NCBI GenBank assembly: GCA_019694335.1
Contig: JAIBCD010000011.1
Location: forward strand, 1 to 64,000
Length of the DNA: 64,000 nt
Direction of reading: 5' to 3'
Origin: Rhodospirillaceae bacterium
GTDB taxonomy: Bacteria > Pseudomonadota > Alphaproteobacteria > Rhodospirillales > Rhodospirillaceae
Shown: piece after piece, positions 1-9,835 of the stretch
How positions within the stretch are numbered: the first letter of the stretch is position 1
How the letters are laid out: every line of letters starts with the position of its first letter
Program-made: the position numbers and the translations under genes
The notes under the pieces: model-generated
What the model was told of the DNA's origin: nothing
The model's database searches: none
Seen by the model: the letters and a program-made list of their open reading frames with translations, nothing else

Positions 1-239
1 CTGCACCTGGCGTGCGGGCGCCGGCTGGCAAGCGCCTGCTGGGATTGGAAACGGTGACCTGCACGCGCACCGACGAAGCGAACGATCGCTATTCCAAGGC
101 GTACGTGGCTTACAAGCCCGACCCGGTCAACCTGGAGGGGCGCGGATGCACCGTTGGGGCCTACGTTCACATCAAGAACAAGGAAGCCGCCGACCGGCTG
201 CTTGAACAGGTGGTGAACCTGCTCAAGCCCCTCGAATGA
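1..239 (+). CDS. Partial hypothetical protein (3' end only)
   Basis: The reading frame is open from base 3 to the TGA at 237-239, so the start lies outside the window. The visible 78 or so residues are soluble-looking, with two cysteines and a helical C-terminus; I recognise no family. It is convergent with the DUF983 gene, with only 16 bases between the two stops. The GTG at base 12 could act as a start but has no clear ribosome binding site, so a truncated longer gene is more likely. Confidence 0.45.
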   Translation, partial: APGVRAPAGKRLLGLETVTCTRTDEANDRYSKAYVAYKPDPVNLEGRGCTVGAYVHIKNKEAADRLLEQVVNLLKPLE

Positions 240-255
240 GCCGACACAGACCGAA

Positions 256-624
256 TCACTGCTGGTTGTCCTGGTCGCGCTCCACGTTGCGGTAGCGGTA
301 TTGGAGCGCGACCATGAGGGCTTTCACGCGCGGCAGCAGCCCGCCCACCACCAGGGCGATGAATGCCGGCCACACCACGATGTGTACCCACATGGGCGGC
401 TCGAATTTCACGTCCACCAGTAGCGCGGCCACGCAGGTGATGATCGACAGCGGCAGGATGATGAAGAACGCCGGCCCGTCGCCGGTGTCGTGGCCGGCGA
501 ACGACAGGCCGCACACCGTGCAGGCCGGGCGGACCTTCAGGTAGCCATCGAACAGCTTCCCCCGGCCACAGCGCGGGCAGCGGCAGAACAGGCCGGCCAT
601 GAAAGGCGGGATCGGCTTTTCCAT
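256..624 (-). CDS. DUF983 zinc-ribbon membrane protein
   Basis: A 122-residue protein with the DUF983 layout. Near the N-terminus are two CxxC pairs (CPRC and CTVC), spaced like a zinc ribbon. Two hydrophobic segments follow in the second half. Members of this family are often found beside cytochrome c oxidase genes, and this one lies directly downstream of ctaE in the same orientation; its biochemical role is not established. The ATG at 624 is preferred over an upstream in-frame start at 663, because the upstream start lies inside the terminator hairpin and 624 has a GAGAGGGA ribosome binding site. Confidence 0.8.
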   Translation of the reverse strand: MEKPIPPFMAGLFCRCPRCGRGKLFDGYLKVRPACTVCGLSFAGHDTGDGPAFFIILPLSIITCVAALLVDVKFEPPMWVHIVVWPAFIALVVGGLLPRVKALMVALQYRYRNVERDQDNQQ

Positions 625-642
625 TGCATTCCCTCTCTCAAT

Positions 643-677
643 AAAAAAGGGCCGGTGTCGCACCGGCCCTTTTTTTC
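643..677 (-). terminator. Rho-independent terminator after ctaE
   Basis: A perfect 9-bp stem (GGGCCGGTG / CACCGGCCC, 649-657 and 661-669) closes a 3-base loop. It has an A-run on the left and a T-run on the right, so it can terminate in either direction. For the leftward cox operon the U-tract is the complement of 643-648. The DUF983 start lies only about 20 bases further on, so DUF983 may depend on read-through. Confidence 0.85.
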
Positions 678-694
678 ATCCTATCCAAGACGTC

Positions 695-1525
695 TTAGAA
701 CGTCCGAACCGGCAGGCCCAGGATCCAGTACACCCAGACGAACAGGAACAGCCACACCACGTCAACGAAGTGCCAGTACCAAGCGGCGGCCTGGAAGCCG
801 ATGTGCTTCTCCGGCGTGAACTGGTCGGCCTGGGCGCGGAAGGCGCAGACCAACAGGAACACGGTGCCGACGAACACATGGAAGCCGTGGAAGCCGGTGG
901 CCAGGTAGAAGACCGAGGGGTACACGCCGTCGGTCAGCTTGTAGCCGGCGTGGATGTACTCATAGGCCTGGAGCGACAGGAACAGGGCGCCCAGGGCCAC
1001 GGTGATGAACAGCCACTTGGAGGCGGTCTTGTTGTCGCCGCGTTCCACCATCAGGTGGGCGCGGGTGACGGTGATGCCCGAAGTCAGCAGGATCACGGTG
1101 TTGTAGAACGGGATCGCCCAGGCATCGAGCACCTGGATGCCGGCGGGCGGCCACTGGTGGGTGGTGGTCGAGAAGCCCAGCGCGTTGTGGAAGAACGCCC
1201 AGAAGAAGGCGACGAAGAACATCACTTCCGAGGCGATGAACAGCACCATGCCCATGCGCAGGCCGTGCGCGGTCTCCGAGGTGTGGGCGTGATCGACCAC
1301 CGATTCCTTGATCACGTCGCGCCACCACATGGTCATGGTCAGGAGCACCATGAACAGGCCCGGCACCAGCTTGAATGCGCCGAGGTTCTCCATGCCGAAG
1401 ACCGGGGTCTTGTGGAAATACAGGATCGCCCCGACCGCGAGCAGCAGCGCCGAAAACGCGCCCGTGGCCGGCCACGGGCTCGGGTTGACCATGTGGAAGG
1501 GATGTTTGGCGGAGTGGGCGCTCAT
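695..1525 (-). CDS. ctaE: Cytochrome c oxidase subunit III
   Basis: A 276-residue integral membrane protein, the usual length for bacterial aa3-type subunit III. It has about seven hydrophobic helices and the family's typical segments (YWHFVDVVWLFLF near the C-terminus, FFVAFFWAFFH in the middle). Subunit III holds no redox centre; it stabilises subunit I and the proton-uptake path. It is the last core gene of the leftward operon ctaC-ctaD-ctaG-ctaE and is followed by a strong terminator. The gap to ctaG is 27 bases. Confidence 0.95.
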   Translation of the reverse strand: MSAHSAKHPFHMVNPSPWPATGAFSALLLAVGAILYFHKTPVFGMENLGAFKLVPGLFMVLLTMTMWWRDVIKESVVDHAHTSETAHGLRMGMVLFIASEVMFFVAFFWAFFHNALGFSTTTHQWPPAGIQVLDAWAIPFYNTVILLTSGITVTRAHLMVERGDNKTASKWLFITVALGALFLSLQAYEYIHAGYKLTDGVYPSVFYLATGFHGFHVFVGTVFLLVCAFRAQADQFTPEKHIGFQAAAWYWHFVDVVWLFLFVWVYWILGLPVRTF

Positions 1526-1552
1526 CGGCGTTCCTTTATGCTCGGTAAGGTC

Positions 1553-2176
1553 TCAGTTCAATTTGGTCTGCGGGGAAGCCCCGCTTAGCTTGGCTTGGTC
1601 GGCGCGGTTGGCGTTGTCCAGGTCGTCCTTGGCGCGCATGAACGTATAGGACAGCGTGATGGTGCGCACTTCCTCGGTGGTGCTGTCCTTGACCAGGGCG
1701 GGATCGACGAAGAACGTCACCGCCAGGTCGGCCTCCTGGCCGGGCGCCAAGGTCTGGCTCTGAAAGCAGAAGCACTCGAGTTTGTTGAAGTACTGCCCGA
1801 TCTTTTCCGGGGTGACGTTGAACAACGCGGTTCCGGTGATGGTTTGCTGGGACAGGTTCTTGACGTGGTAGCTGACGGTCTTGGTCTCGCCCAGTTTGAG
1901 GTCGACGGACTTCTGGTTGGGCTTGAAGGTCCAGGGCAGCATGCGGTCGGTGTTGGCGTCGAAGCGCACCGTCATCGGTACCGCGGCGGTCTGCTCGGGC
2001 GCGTGGGTTGCCACCTGCGTGGCGCCACCGAGACCCAGCTTCGTGCATACCAGCCGGTAGAGCGGCACCGAGGCGAAGGCAAACCCCACCATGCCGGCGA
2101 CGACGAGAAGCGCCGTCGCCGCCGTGATCAGTTTTCGGCGCTCAGAGGGCCTGCGCTGGATGGGGGCCTCAGCCAT
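1553..2176 (-). CDS. ctaG: Cytochrome c oxidase assembly protein CtaG/Cox11
   Basis: A 207-residue copper chaperone that delivers copper to the CuB site of subunit I. It has one N-terminal membrane helix (about residues 17-37) and a periplasmic beta domain carrying the conserved copper-binding CFCF motif (in LECFCFQSQ). Length and motif match Cox11/CtaG. The gene lies 7 bases downstream of ctaD, consistent with co-translation with its client subunit. Confidence 0.95.
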   Translation of the reverse strand: MAEAPIQRRPSERRKLITAATALLVVAGMVGFAFASVPLYRLVCTKLGLGGATQVATHAPEQTAAVPMTVRFDANTDRMLPWTFKPNQKSVDLKLGETKTVSYHVKNLSQQTITGTALFNVTPEKIGQYFNKLECFCFQSQTLAPGQEADLAVTFFVDPALVKDSTTEEVRTITLSYTFMRAKDDLDNANRADQAKLSGASPQTKLN

Positions 2177-2183
2177 CGGTCGA

Positions 2184-3851
<1,668 letters not shown>

Positions 3852-3898
3852 TTACGTGACTGGACTTATTCTTTTGCGCCGAAGGCGCGTGTTTTTGT

Positions 3899-4753
3899 TT
3901 AGTGGGCGGGGGGCGCGGCGGGCGCTTCGGCCGGGGCCGCGGGCGCCTTCTTGCTGGCGACCCACGCGGTGTAGGCCTCCTTGCTCACCACATCCACCAC
4001 GATCGGCATGAACGAGTGGTCGACGCCGCACAGTTCGGAGCACTGGCCGTAGAAACGGCCGAGCTTGGTGGGGCGTACCCAGGTCTCGTTGGTGCGGCCG
4101 GGCACGTTGTCGAGCTTCACGCCGAAGGCCGGGATGGCCCAGGCGTGGATCACGTCGGTGGCGGTCATCAGCAGGCGGACGTTGGTTTCCACCGGCAGGA
4201 CGACGTGGTTGTCGGTCTCGAGCAGGCGGTGCTGGCCCGGCTTGATGTCCTTGTCGGGGGTCGCGATGGCGTCGAAGGTGATTTCGGTGTCGGGGTATTC
4301 GTAGGACCAGTACCACTGGTTGCCGACGATCTTGAGGGTCATGTCGGCCTGTTCGGTGCGGTCCTGGAAGTACAGGAGGCGGTAGGACGGCACCGCGATC
4401 AGGGCCAGGATCAGCACCGGCAGCGCGGTCCAGACCACTTCGATCATGGTGTTGTGCGACCACTTGGCCGGCACCGGATTGACGCGCTCGTTGTAGCGCA
4501 CGGCGCAGATCATCAGGAGCGCCAGCACGAACAGCGAGATCGCGGTGATGATGACCAGGAGCAGGTTATGGAACGAGGTCATCCGCTCCATGACCGGCGA
4601 CGCGGCGTTCTGCAAGCCCAGCTGCCATTCCGTCGGGAAGGAGGGGGTGGGCATTTCGTCCGCGGCCCATGCCGGCATCGAGACCGGGAGGGCGAAAAGC
4701 ATGCTCGAAAGGGCGGCGATCGCCTGGTTTACACGACTCACTCTGATCTCCAT
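3899..4753 (-). CDS. ctaC: Cytochrome c oxidase subunit II
   Basis: A 284-residue subunit carrying the CuA electron-entry site. It has a signal-like N-terminus, two membrane helices (about residues 60-85 and 105-125) and a periplasmic cupredoxin domain. CuA ligands are visible as DVIHAW and CSELCGVDHSFM (Cys-x3-Cys-x3-His-x2-Met). There is no C-terminal haem c domain; the tail is Ala/Pro-rich. It is the first gene of the leftward operon, so the region above 4754 should hold the operon promoter. The separation from ctaD is 71 bases. Confidence 0.96.
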   Translation of the reverse strand: MEIRVSRVNQAIAALSSMLFALPVSMPAWAADEMPTPSFPTEWQLGLQNAASPVMERMTSFHNLLLVIITAISLFVLALLMICAVRYNERVNPVPAKWSHNTMIEVVWTALPVLILALIAVPSYRLLYFQDRTEQADMTLKIVGNQWYWSYEYPDTEITFDAIATPDKDIKPGQHRLLETDNHVVLPVETNVRLLMTATDVIHAWAIPAFGVKLDNVPGRTNETWVRPTKLGRFYGQCSELCGVDHSFMPIVVDVVSKEAYTAWVASKKAPAAPAEAPAAPPAH

Positions 4754-5256
4754 TACAGGCGAGTGCCGCCGATTTGAACTTTCCGCCTCGGGCGTTTCGG
4801 CATTCGCGTTAGAAATTTCAAATCGATAAACGGCACTCGGTTTATGTATTTACTAGCGCCCGTTTAAGGTTTTCGAAGTTCGTAACGCAGGTCGTTACAC
4901 GAATCACGAACTTCGAAAACCCGGGCGCTAGAGTCTGGCCCCGTTTAAGGGGGGCAGACCAGGCGTTCAACTTGTTTTTTTCAGGTTTTTCAAAATTTTG
5001 CGCTACCGCCCCGAAGCGCCTTCGCGGTCGTGGAAACCCCTCCGGCGCCTGGCTTCCGGCCCCCCGGAAGCCCACTGCGCGGAGACTAGCCGAAGCCATC
5101 CATGGCGTCAAAGGAAGTGCCTCGCGGATTCAAGGGGTTCGGGGTGCGCGTTAAGCATGGTGAATCAGCCAATTTGACGGTTTCGCGACGCCCCCGGCTC
5201 GGTTACATCATCGCCCTATCGGTGCTGACATTGGAACTTTGCGAAGGAAGCTGGCC
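4754..5256. other. Divergent intergenic region between the two oxidase clusters
   Basis: About 500 bases without a convincing gene separate ctaC (leftward) from the rightward assembly cluster. It holds a large inverted repeat (4853-4931), a second short hairpin (4933-4959: GTCTG/CAGAC with an inner CCCC/GGGG), and a T-rich stretch near 4975-4995. Both hairpins contain the octamer GTTTAAGG. Promoters for both directions are expected here, but none can be assigned confidently by eye. Confidence 0.5.
4853..4931. repeat. Large three-tier inverted repeat upstream of ctaC
   Basis: Three nested arm pairs are visible. The outer pair is CTAGCGCCCG (4853-4862) with CGGGCGCTAG (4922-4931). The middle pair is TTTTCGAAGTTCGT (4870-4883) with its exact complement (4906-4919). 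The inner pair is GTAACG (4882-4887) with CGTTAC (4893-4898). The whole could fold as one long interrupted stem of about 79 bases. It lies 100 bases upstream of the ctaC start, so on the leftward transcript it would be a leader structure. Confidence 0.75.
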
Positions 5257-5379
5257 GTGGATCCCAAAAACCCGCCCCCCGACCGGAAAAAGATGATCCT
5301 GTTCGCGCTCATGCTCCTGGGCATTTCCGCGTTCATGTACGTGAGCTTCATCGTCAAGACGGCGGTCAGGGGCCCCTGA
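5257..5379 (+). CDS. Small oxidase-associated membrane protein (CoxF-like)
   Basis: A 40-residue protein starting at GTG 5257, with an AGGAAG ribosome binding site at 5243-5248. The N-terminus is polar (VDPKNPPPDRKK), followed by one membrane helix and the tail FIVKTAVRGP. Short single-helix proteins of this shape (charged N-terminus, then a helix ending near a V-K motif) occur in alphaproteobacterial cox operons, where they are called CoxF; that link is an inference from shape and context. The stop overlaps the next gene's ATG by one base (TGATG), which supports real translation. Confidence 0.6.
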   Translation: MDPKNPPPDRKKMILFALMLLGISAFMYVSFIVKTAVRGP

Positions 5380-5828
5380 TGCCGGTGTCTCTGGGGGCCT
5401 GGCTCACCGCGATTCTGCCGCATGTCAACGCGGTGCTGAACAGCTTGTCGACGGTGTTGCTGATCGTCGGGTTTGTCCTGATTCGCGGCGGTAACCGCGC
5501 ATTGCATCGCCAGGTGATGATCGCGGCGCTGATCGTCTCGAGCGCCTTTCTCGCCTGTTATCTGTTCTATCACTTCACCGCGCCGGTGTTCGTCTATCGC
5601 GGCCCGGATTGGTCGCGCCCGGTCTACTTCGCGCTGTTGATCAGCCATGTGATCCTGGCCACCGTCGTGACGCCGATGGTGGCGGTGACCGCCTGGCGCT
5701 CGCTGCACGGCGATTTCGTGCGCCACCGCGCCATCGCCCGCTGGACGTTGCCCATCTGGCTTTACGTCACGGTGACCGGCGTGGTGATCTATGCCATTCT
5801 TTACCACCTGACTCCGACGGCGGCATGA
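5379..5828 (+). CDS. DUF420 membrane protein (CtaM/YozB-like)
   Basis: A 149-residue protein with four predicted membrane helices and conserved membrane-embedded histidines (HVNAVLN, HRQVM, FYHF, ISHVILA). This is the DUF420 family; a Staphylococcus member, CtaM, is required for maturation of a haem-copper oxidase. The setting between a CoxF-like gene and ctaB supports an oxidase-assembly role here. It is translationally coupled to the upstream small gene. Confidence 0.8.
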   Translation: MPVSLGAWLTAILPHVNAVLNSLSTVLLIVGFVLIRGGNRALHRQVMIAALIVSSAFLACYLFYHFTAPVFVYRGPDWSRPVYFALLISHVILATVVTPMVAVTAWRSLHGDFVRHRAIARWTLPIWLYVTVTGVVIYAILYHLTPTAA

Positions 5829-5956
5829 GGGGGAGAACGCCGCCCGCGGGGGCTTCGCCGTACCGTCGCAGCGCCCATCCTCTCCGCAACCGGGTGATTG
5901 TTCGGTCGCATTTTTAGCGGCCGGACCGGTTTCCACTTCGGCCTAAAATGCTTTGA

Positions 5957-7423
5957 ATGGACGATAAAGAACTCATTGCCCGGTCGATGCCGCCGCCCAT
6001 GGACGTGGCGGTGGACGGCAATTTCGCCGGCAAGCTGACGCCGCACCTGATGGCGGAGCTGAAGGGCTGGATCGCGCTGCCCCTGATCGCGCTGGCACTC
6101 GCCGGACTGCTCGCGCTGCTGCTCGCGGCGGCCCGGGTGCCGGGCGCGGAGCACATCCTGCCCTGGACCGGCCCGGAAGCGTTCCGCCGCATCCTGGTGG
6201 TGCATGTCATTTTCGCTTTCGTGGTCTGGTACCTGGGCGTGCAAGGCCTGCTTACGGTGGTGGCGACGGCCCAGGCGATCGCGGAGCGGGGCACGGACAT
6301 CCGCCCGCTCGAGGCGTTCTTCGGCCGGGTCGCGATCTACGGCGCGGGGGCGAGTTTCGTGCTGTTGCTGGTGCCCGCGCTCGGCAATCTCGGCGTGCCG
6401 TCGATCAACAACTACATCCCGGTGCTGCTGCATCCGCTGTTTTACGCGGGGCTTGGCCTGCTGGCGGCCTGCGTGGCGCTGCCGATCCTCCGCCTGCTTC
6501 TGATCCTGGCCCGCCGGCGCAAACCCGACGCCGGGGTGTTCGGCGTGGCCTGCGCGGGGGTGATCTTCCTGATCGCCATGGTCTGTGTCGGCGCTGCCTG
6601 GCTCACGGTCCCCAAGTTCGTCGGTGTCGAGGGCGCGGCGGAATACGTGATGTGGGGCGGCGGCCACATACTCGAGTTCGCCAAGACGGCGCTGATGCTG
6701 TGCGGTCTCTATTTCATTATGCGGGTCGCCTTCGGCGAAACACCCATGACCGCGCCGTGGTTCAGCGCCGCCATGCTGATCCTGGTGGCGGGCGCGGGCG
6801 CCGGTCCGTTGCTGTATCTCACTTATGTCGGCGGCGACCCCAGCCAGCGCATGACTTTCACGTCGCTGTATTGGTGGGCGCTGCCGCTGCCGACGGTGAT
6901 GGTGATCCTCAATGTCATCGGCCTGTTGATCAGGCGCCGGCGCGACATCTGGGAGGGCGCCCCCGAGATCAAAGGCGTGATCGCGGCGCTCGTGCTGTTC
7001 GCCGCGGGCGGTTTGATGGGTTTCTTCGAGGGCTCGGTCGATACCCGCACGCCCGCGCACTACCACGCCATGCTGATCGCCGTGACTTTGGTGTTCATGA
7101 CGCTCTATTTCGGCTTGTTCCTGCCATTGGCCGGCCATCGCACGCAGCGCCGCAAGCTCCGGACCGCCATGTATGTGCTGTTGGGGCTGGGCCAGCTGCT
7201 GCATTCCGGCGGGCTCTATGTGGCCGGGATGCAAGGTGTCGTGCGCAAGGCCGGCGGCGCCGATCAAGACCTTGATAATGTGATGAAAATCGCTTCCATG
7301 GCGACCGAAGGCGTGGGCGGCCTGATCGCGGTGATCGGTGGTATAATCTTCATCCTGCTGGCGGCCAGATTGTTGTTGGCGGACAAGTCGGCGGGTGTTA
7401 TCCCCGGCCCCTCGTTGCGATAG
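5957..7423 (+). CDS. Haem-copper oxidase subunit I-like protein lacking the CuB His pair
   Basis: A 488-residue protein with 12 or more membrane helices, related to COX1/NorB/CcoN. Aligning by eye with the ctaD product of this window, haem ligands are kept: H83 (VVHVIFAF) and the AHYH pair H368/H370, plus a GMxxxxR-like loop after H416. The CuB site is not kept. HPEVY is replaced by HILEF (H237 retained, Tyr replaced by Phe), and the WAHHMYTVG segment aligns with PLLYLTYVGG, which has no His pair. It therefore probably binds haem but is unlikely to be a normal oxygen reductase. Automatic annotation would call it cbb3-type subunit I. It lies between DUF420 and ctaB, which suggests an assembly, regulatory or haem-handling role. 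Confidence 0.8.
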   Translation: MDDKELIARSMPPPMDVAVDGNFAGKLTPHLMAELKGWIALPLIALALAGLLALLLAAARVPGAEHILPWTGPEAFRRILVVHVIFAFVVWYLGVQGLLTVVATAQAIAERGTDIRPLEAFFGRVAIYGAGASFVLLLVPALGNLGVPSINNYIPVLLHPLFYAGLGLLAACVALPILRLLLILARRRKPDAGVFGVACAGVIFLIAMVCVGAAWLTVPKFVGVEGAAEYVMWGGGHILEFAKTALMLCGLYFIMRVAFGETPMTAPWFSAAMLILVAGAGAGPLLYLTYVGGDPSQRMTFTSLYWWALPLPTVMVILNVIGLLIRRRRDIWEGAPEIKGVIAALVLFAAGGLMGFFEGSVDTRTPAHYHAMLIAVTLVFMTLYFGLFLPLAGHRTQRRKLRTAMYVLLGLGQLLHSGGLYVAGMQGVVRKAGGADQDLDNVMKIASMATEGVGGLIAVIGGIIFILLAARLLLADKSAGVIPGPSLR

Positions 7424-7446
7424 AGCGACTTAGAGACTTCAAGAAC

Positions 7447-8322
7447 ATGCGTCTGCGCAGTTACATCGAGCTGATGAAGCTCCGCATCGGCTTCCTGATC
7501 GCCCTGTCCGCCATGGCGGGTTATGCGGCGGTCGCGAGCCATGTGGATGCGCGCCAGCTCGGCGTCCTGTTCGTCGCCATGCTGCTGGGCTCGTCGGGCT
7601 CGGCGGTGTTCAACCAGTTCTACGACCGCGACATCGATGGCCTGATGCCGCGCACCGCCAAGCGCCCGCTGGTCAACGGCTCCGTGGCCGATGTGCGCAA
7701 CGCGCTGCTGTTCGCGGGCGCCCTGCTGGTCGCGGGCTGCGCGCTCGCGGTGCTGGCCTTCAACTGGGTGGTGGCCGCGCACCTGTTCCTGGGCGCTTTC
7801 GTCTACGGCGTGGTTTACACCGTGTGGCTCAAGCGCCGGCACTGGACCAACATCATCATCGGCGGCGCCGCCGGCAGCTTCGCGGTGCTCGCGGGGGCGG
7901 CCGCGGTGGACCCGAGCCTGTGGCTGCTCCCGGCGCTGATGGCGATCACGCTGTTCCTGTGGACGCCGTCGCACTTCTGGTCGCTCGCCATCCTGATCAA
8001 GGACGATTACGCCAGGGCGGGCGTGCCGATGCTGCCGGTGGTGGCCGGCGACGCGGCCTGCGCGAAATGGATTCTCGGCAATACGGTGGTGCTGGTGGCG
8101 TCGGCGTTGCTGCCGGTGGCCTTCGGCCAGCTGGGCTGGCTCTACGCGGTGATCTCGACCGCGTTCGGGCTTCGGTTCCTGTGGCTCAATGTAAAGCTAG
8201 TCCAGAACCCATCGCCGGTCTGGGCGCGACGTAATTTTCTGTTTTCCATGCAATACCTGGCCGGCGTTTTCCTCGCGGTCGTGATCGACAAGCACGTCCC
8301 ACTGTCCGCCTGGCTCGCGTAG
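7447..8322 (+). CDS. ctaB: Protohaem IX farnesyltransferase (haem O synthase)
   Basis: A 291-residue UbiA-family prenyltransferase that farnesylates haem b to haem O, the precursor of haem A for aa3 oxidases. The first Asp-rich motif reads NQFYDRDIDGLMPRT, followed by KRPLVNG as in all CtaB/CyoE proteins. A second conserved segment is WTPSHFWSLAI. It has about nine hydrophobic helices. It is 24 bases downstream of the COX1-like gene, apparently in the same operon. No ctaA or surf1 is present in the window. Confidence 0.95.
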   Translation: MRLRSYIELMKLRIGFLIALSAMAGYAAVASHVDARQLGVLFVAMLLGSSGSAVFNQFYDRDIDGLMPRTAKRPLVNGSVADVRNALLFAGALLVAGCALAVLAFNWVVAAHLFLGAFVYGVVYTVWLKRRHWTNIIIGGAAGSFAVLAGAAAVDPSLWLLPALMAITLFLWTPSHFWSLAILIKDDYARAGVPMLPVVAGDAACAKWILGNTVVLVASALLPVAFGQLGWLYAVISTAFGLRFLWLNVKLVQNPSPVWARRNFLFSMQYLAGVFLAVVIDKHVPLSAWLA

Positions 8323-8470
8323 GCCGCCGCGGGCTGCGGGTCTCCGCCCGCTTTCCCATTCGTCTCTCGCTATTCCGCATGAAAATCTCCGCTGTCCGGC
8401 GGGGGTTCTAGGACCGTGCCCGGCCGCGAACCTTGATGCGCATCAAACATCCGGGTGCGTAGAAGTACGA

Positions 8471-8495
8471 ACGGCCGGCTTTGGGCCGGCCGTTT
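8471..8495 (-). terminator. Possible terminator hairpin
   Basis: A 9-bp perfect stem ACGGCCGGC / GCCGGCCGT (8471-8479, 8485-8493) with a 5-base loop, 25 bases downstream of the small leftward gene at 8518. The U-tract is weak in either direction, so the call rests mainly on stem strength and position between two genes. Confidence 0.4.
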
Positions 8496-8517
8496 CGCTC
8501 GCCTGGCGCGAAAAGAA

Positions 8518-8706
8518 CTAGGCGTGAGACGCCTTTTTCTTCTTTTTCTTCTTTTTGGCCTTGGTGTCCTTGGCCTGCGCGTCGGCGGCCTTGATCGCCC
8601 CCGAAACCTGCGACTTGGCGGCCACGGCGCTATGGGTGGCCGGTGTCGCCGCATGGGCGGACACGCCGAGGCCGAACATCAGCGCAAGCGCGAGTACATA
8701 CTTCAT
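8518..8706 (-). CDS. Small exported lysine-rich protein
   Basis: A 62-residue protein with a clear Sec signal peptide (MKYVLALALMFGLGVSAHA, cleavage after AHA), an Ala-rich middle and an unusual run of eight or more lysines near the C-terminus. The ribosome binding site AGGGGA is well placed upstream. Its function is unknown; small basic periplasmic proteins of this kind can bind polyanions, but that is speculation. The homopurine codon run at 8525-8560 is a possible slippage hotspot. Confidence 0.6.
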   Translation of the reverse strand: MKYVLALALMFGLGVSAHAATPATHSAVAAKSQVSGAIKAADAQAKDTKAKKKKKKKKASHA

Positions 8707-8812
8707 CTGTCGAGTTCCCCTAAACCGCCTCCGCGAAAGCGCGGAAGGCTCGAGAATCCCTGTAGATCAAATCCGGAGTCGCGGCAATTGGCGCGGTGTG
8801 AAATCGCTCAGA

Positions 8813-9205
8813 TCAGCTGAGATCGACAGCGTGGCGTTTGAGATCTGAAAGCTTCGCGTATTCTAGCGCGCCCTCGTGGGTGGCCTGGAGCACGACGCGC
8901 GGCGCCTGGCCGGCGTTGAACGCCTCCTGCCAGCGCGGCGCGCACAGGCACCAGCGGTCGCCGGGCTTGAGGCCGGGAAACCCGTACTCCGGCATGGGCG
9001 TCGAAAGATCGTTGCCGGCCTTGGCGCTGAAGGCGAGGAACGCGGCGGTCATCACGACGCAGACCGTGTGCGAGCCGACATCCTGCGGTCCGGTGTTGCA
9101 GCAGCCGTCGCGGAAGAAGCCCGTGACCGGTTTGGCCGAGCACAAGGCCAGCGGCCCGCCGAGCACGTTGCGCCCTGTGCGTTGCGGTTCTGCCATGTCG
9201 CGCAT
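8813..9205 (-). CDS. DUF2237 family protein
   Basis: A 130-residue soluble protein with the strong DUF2237 signature: NVLGGPL near the start, TGFFRDGCCNTG, GNDLSTPMPEYGFPGLKPGD and WCLCAPRW. The family is widespread in Proteobacteria, with conserved cysteines and no established function. The start at 9205 is chosen because a GAAAGGAC ribosome binding site sits 7 bases before it; a second ATG at 9196 is possible. Confidence 0.85.
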   Translation of the reverse strand: MRDMAEPQRTGRNVLGGPLALCSAKPVTGFFRDGCCNTGPQDVGSHTVCVVMTAAFLAFSAKAGNDLSTPMPEYGFPGLKPGDRWCLCAPRWQEAFNAGQAPRVVLQATHEGALEYAKLSDLKRHAVDLS

Positions 9206-9251
9206 CGCTTTTGTCCTTTCCAGAAACCCCAATCTTCAGAAACCAGAGTCT

Positions 9252-9830
9252 TCAGAAACCAGAGTCCGGCAGCGCCAGGAATTCCAGCTCCGCCGCGGTG
9301 CTGGTCCGCCCCAGCGCCGTGTTCCGGTGCGGGAACCGCCCGAACCGGCGGATGATATCCCAATGACGCCGCGCGTATTGATAGGGACTTCCGGGCGACT
9401 CCCAGCCGGGCAGGGCGTGGAACAGGGTCAGCGCCCGTTCCTGGCTGGCCATGTCCTCGGCATGCTCGAACGGAAGATAGAAGAACGTGGCGTGGATGTC
9501 GCCCGCCTGCCGGTCGAAGCCGGCCGCCACCGCGTGCCGCGCGCAGTCCAGGGCCTTGGCGTCGGTGGCGAAGGCGCGGGCGTCGTCGCGGAACAGGTTG
9601 CGGGGAAACTGGTCGAGCAGGATCACGAGCGCCAGGCACGCGAGCGGGGTTTTCTGCCAGTCGTCGTAAACGCCGTCGCGCGCCTTTTCGTAGTCGGACA
9701 GGAAGTGCGCGCGGATCGCGCCGTCGAAGTCGGGATCCTTCTTGAACCATGCCTCGCGCGGCTTGCCGTAGCCGGGCGAGGACGGCGGCCCGAACCAGAA
9801 GTCGAGGACGGCCTGGGCGCGCGGGTGCAA
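9252..9830 (-). CDS. DUF924 family protein
   Basis: A 192-residue helical protein of the DUF924 family, recognised by VLDFWFG near the N-terminus, LVILLDQFPRNLFR in the middle and FFYLPFEHAED in the second half. The fold resembles tetratricopeptide repeats; the function is unknown. Its stop codon lies in a 16-bp perfect tandem duplication (9233-9248 and 9249-9264) in the gap before DUF2237. The gene starts 5 bases after the cfa stop, so the two are probably co-transcribed. Confidence 0.85.
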   Translation of the reverse strand: MHPRAQAVLDFWFGPPSSPGYGKPREAWFKKDPDFDGAIRAHFLSDYEKARDGVYDDWQKTPLACLALVILLDQFPRNLFRDDARAFATDAKALDCARHAVAAGFDRQAGDIHATFFYLPFEHAEDMASQERALTLFHALPGWESPGSPYQYARRHWDIIRRFGRFPHRNTALGRTSTAAELEFLALPDSGF

Positions 9831-9835
9831 TTGGG

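Noticed and set aside
599-1588. Long plus-strand open frame (329 codons) opposite ctaE
   Set aside because: Shadow of ctaE in GC-rich DNA: low-complexity His/Gly/Glu/Arg composition, no domain, and the opposite strand has a clear gene.
4842-5111. Minus-strand frame over the inverted repeat
   Set aside because: It reads through both hairpins and has no family or ribosome binding site; the DNA structure is the more likely feature.
5801-7267. Minus-strand frame of 488 codons opposite the COX1-like gene
   Set aside because: Extremely Gln/His/Arg-rich, without hydrophobic core; typical of antisense to a membrane-protein gene.
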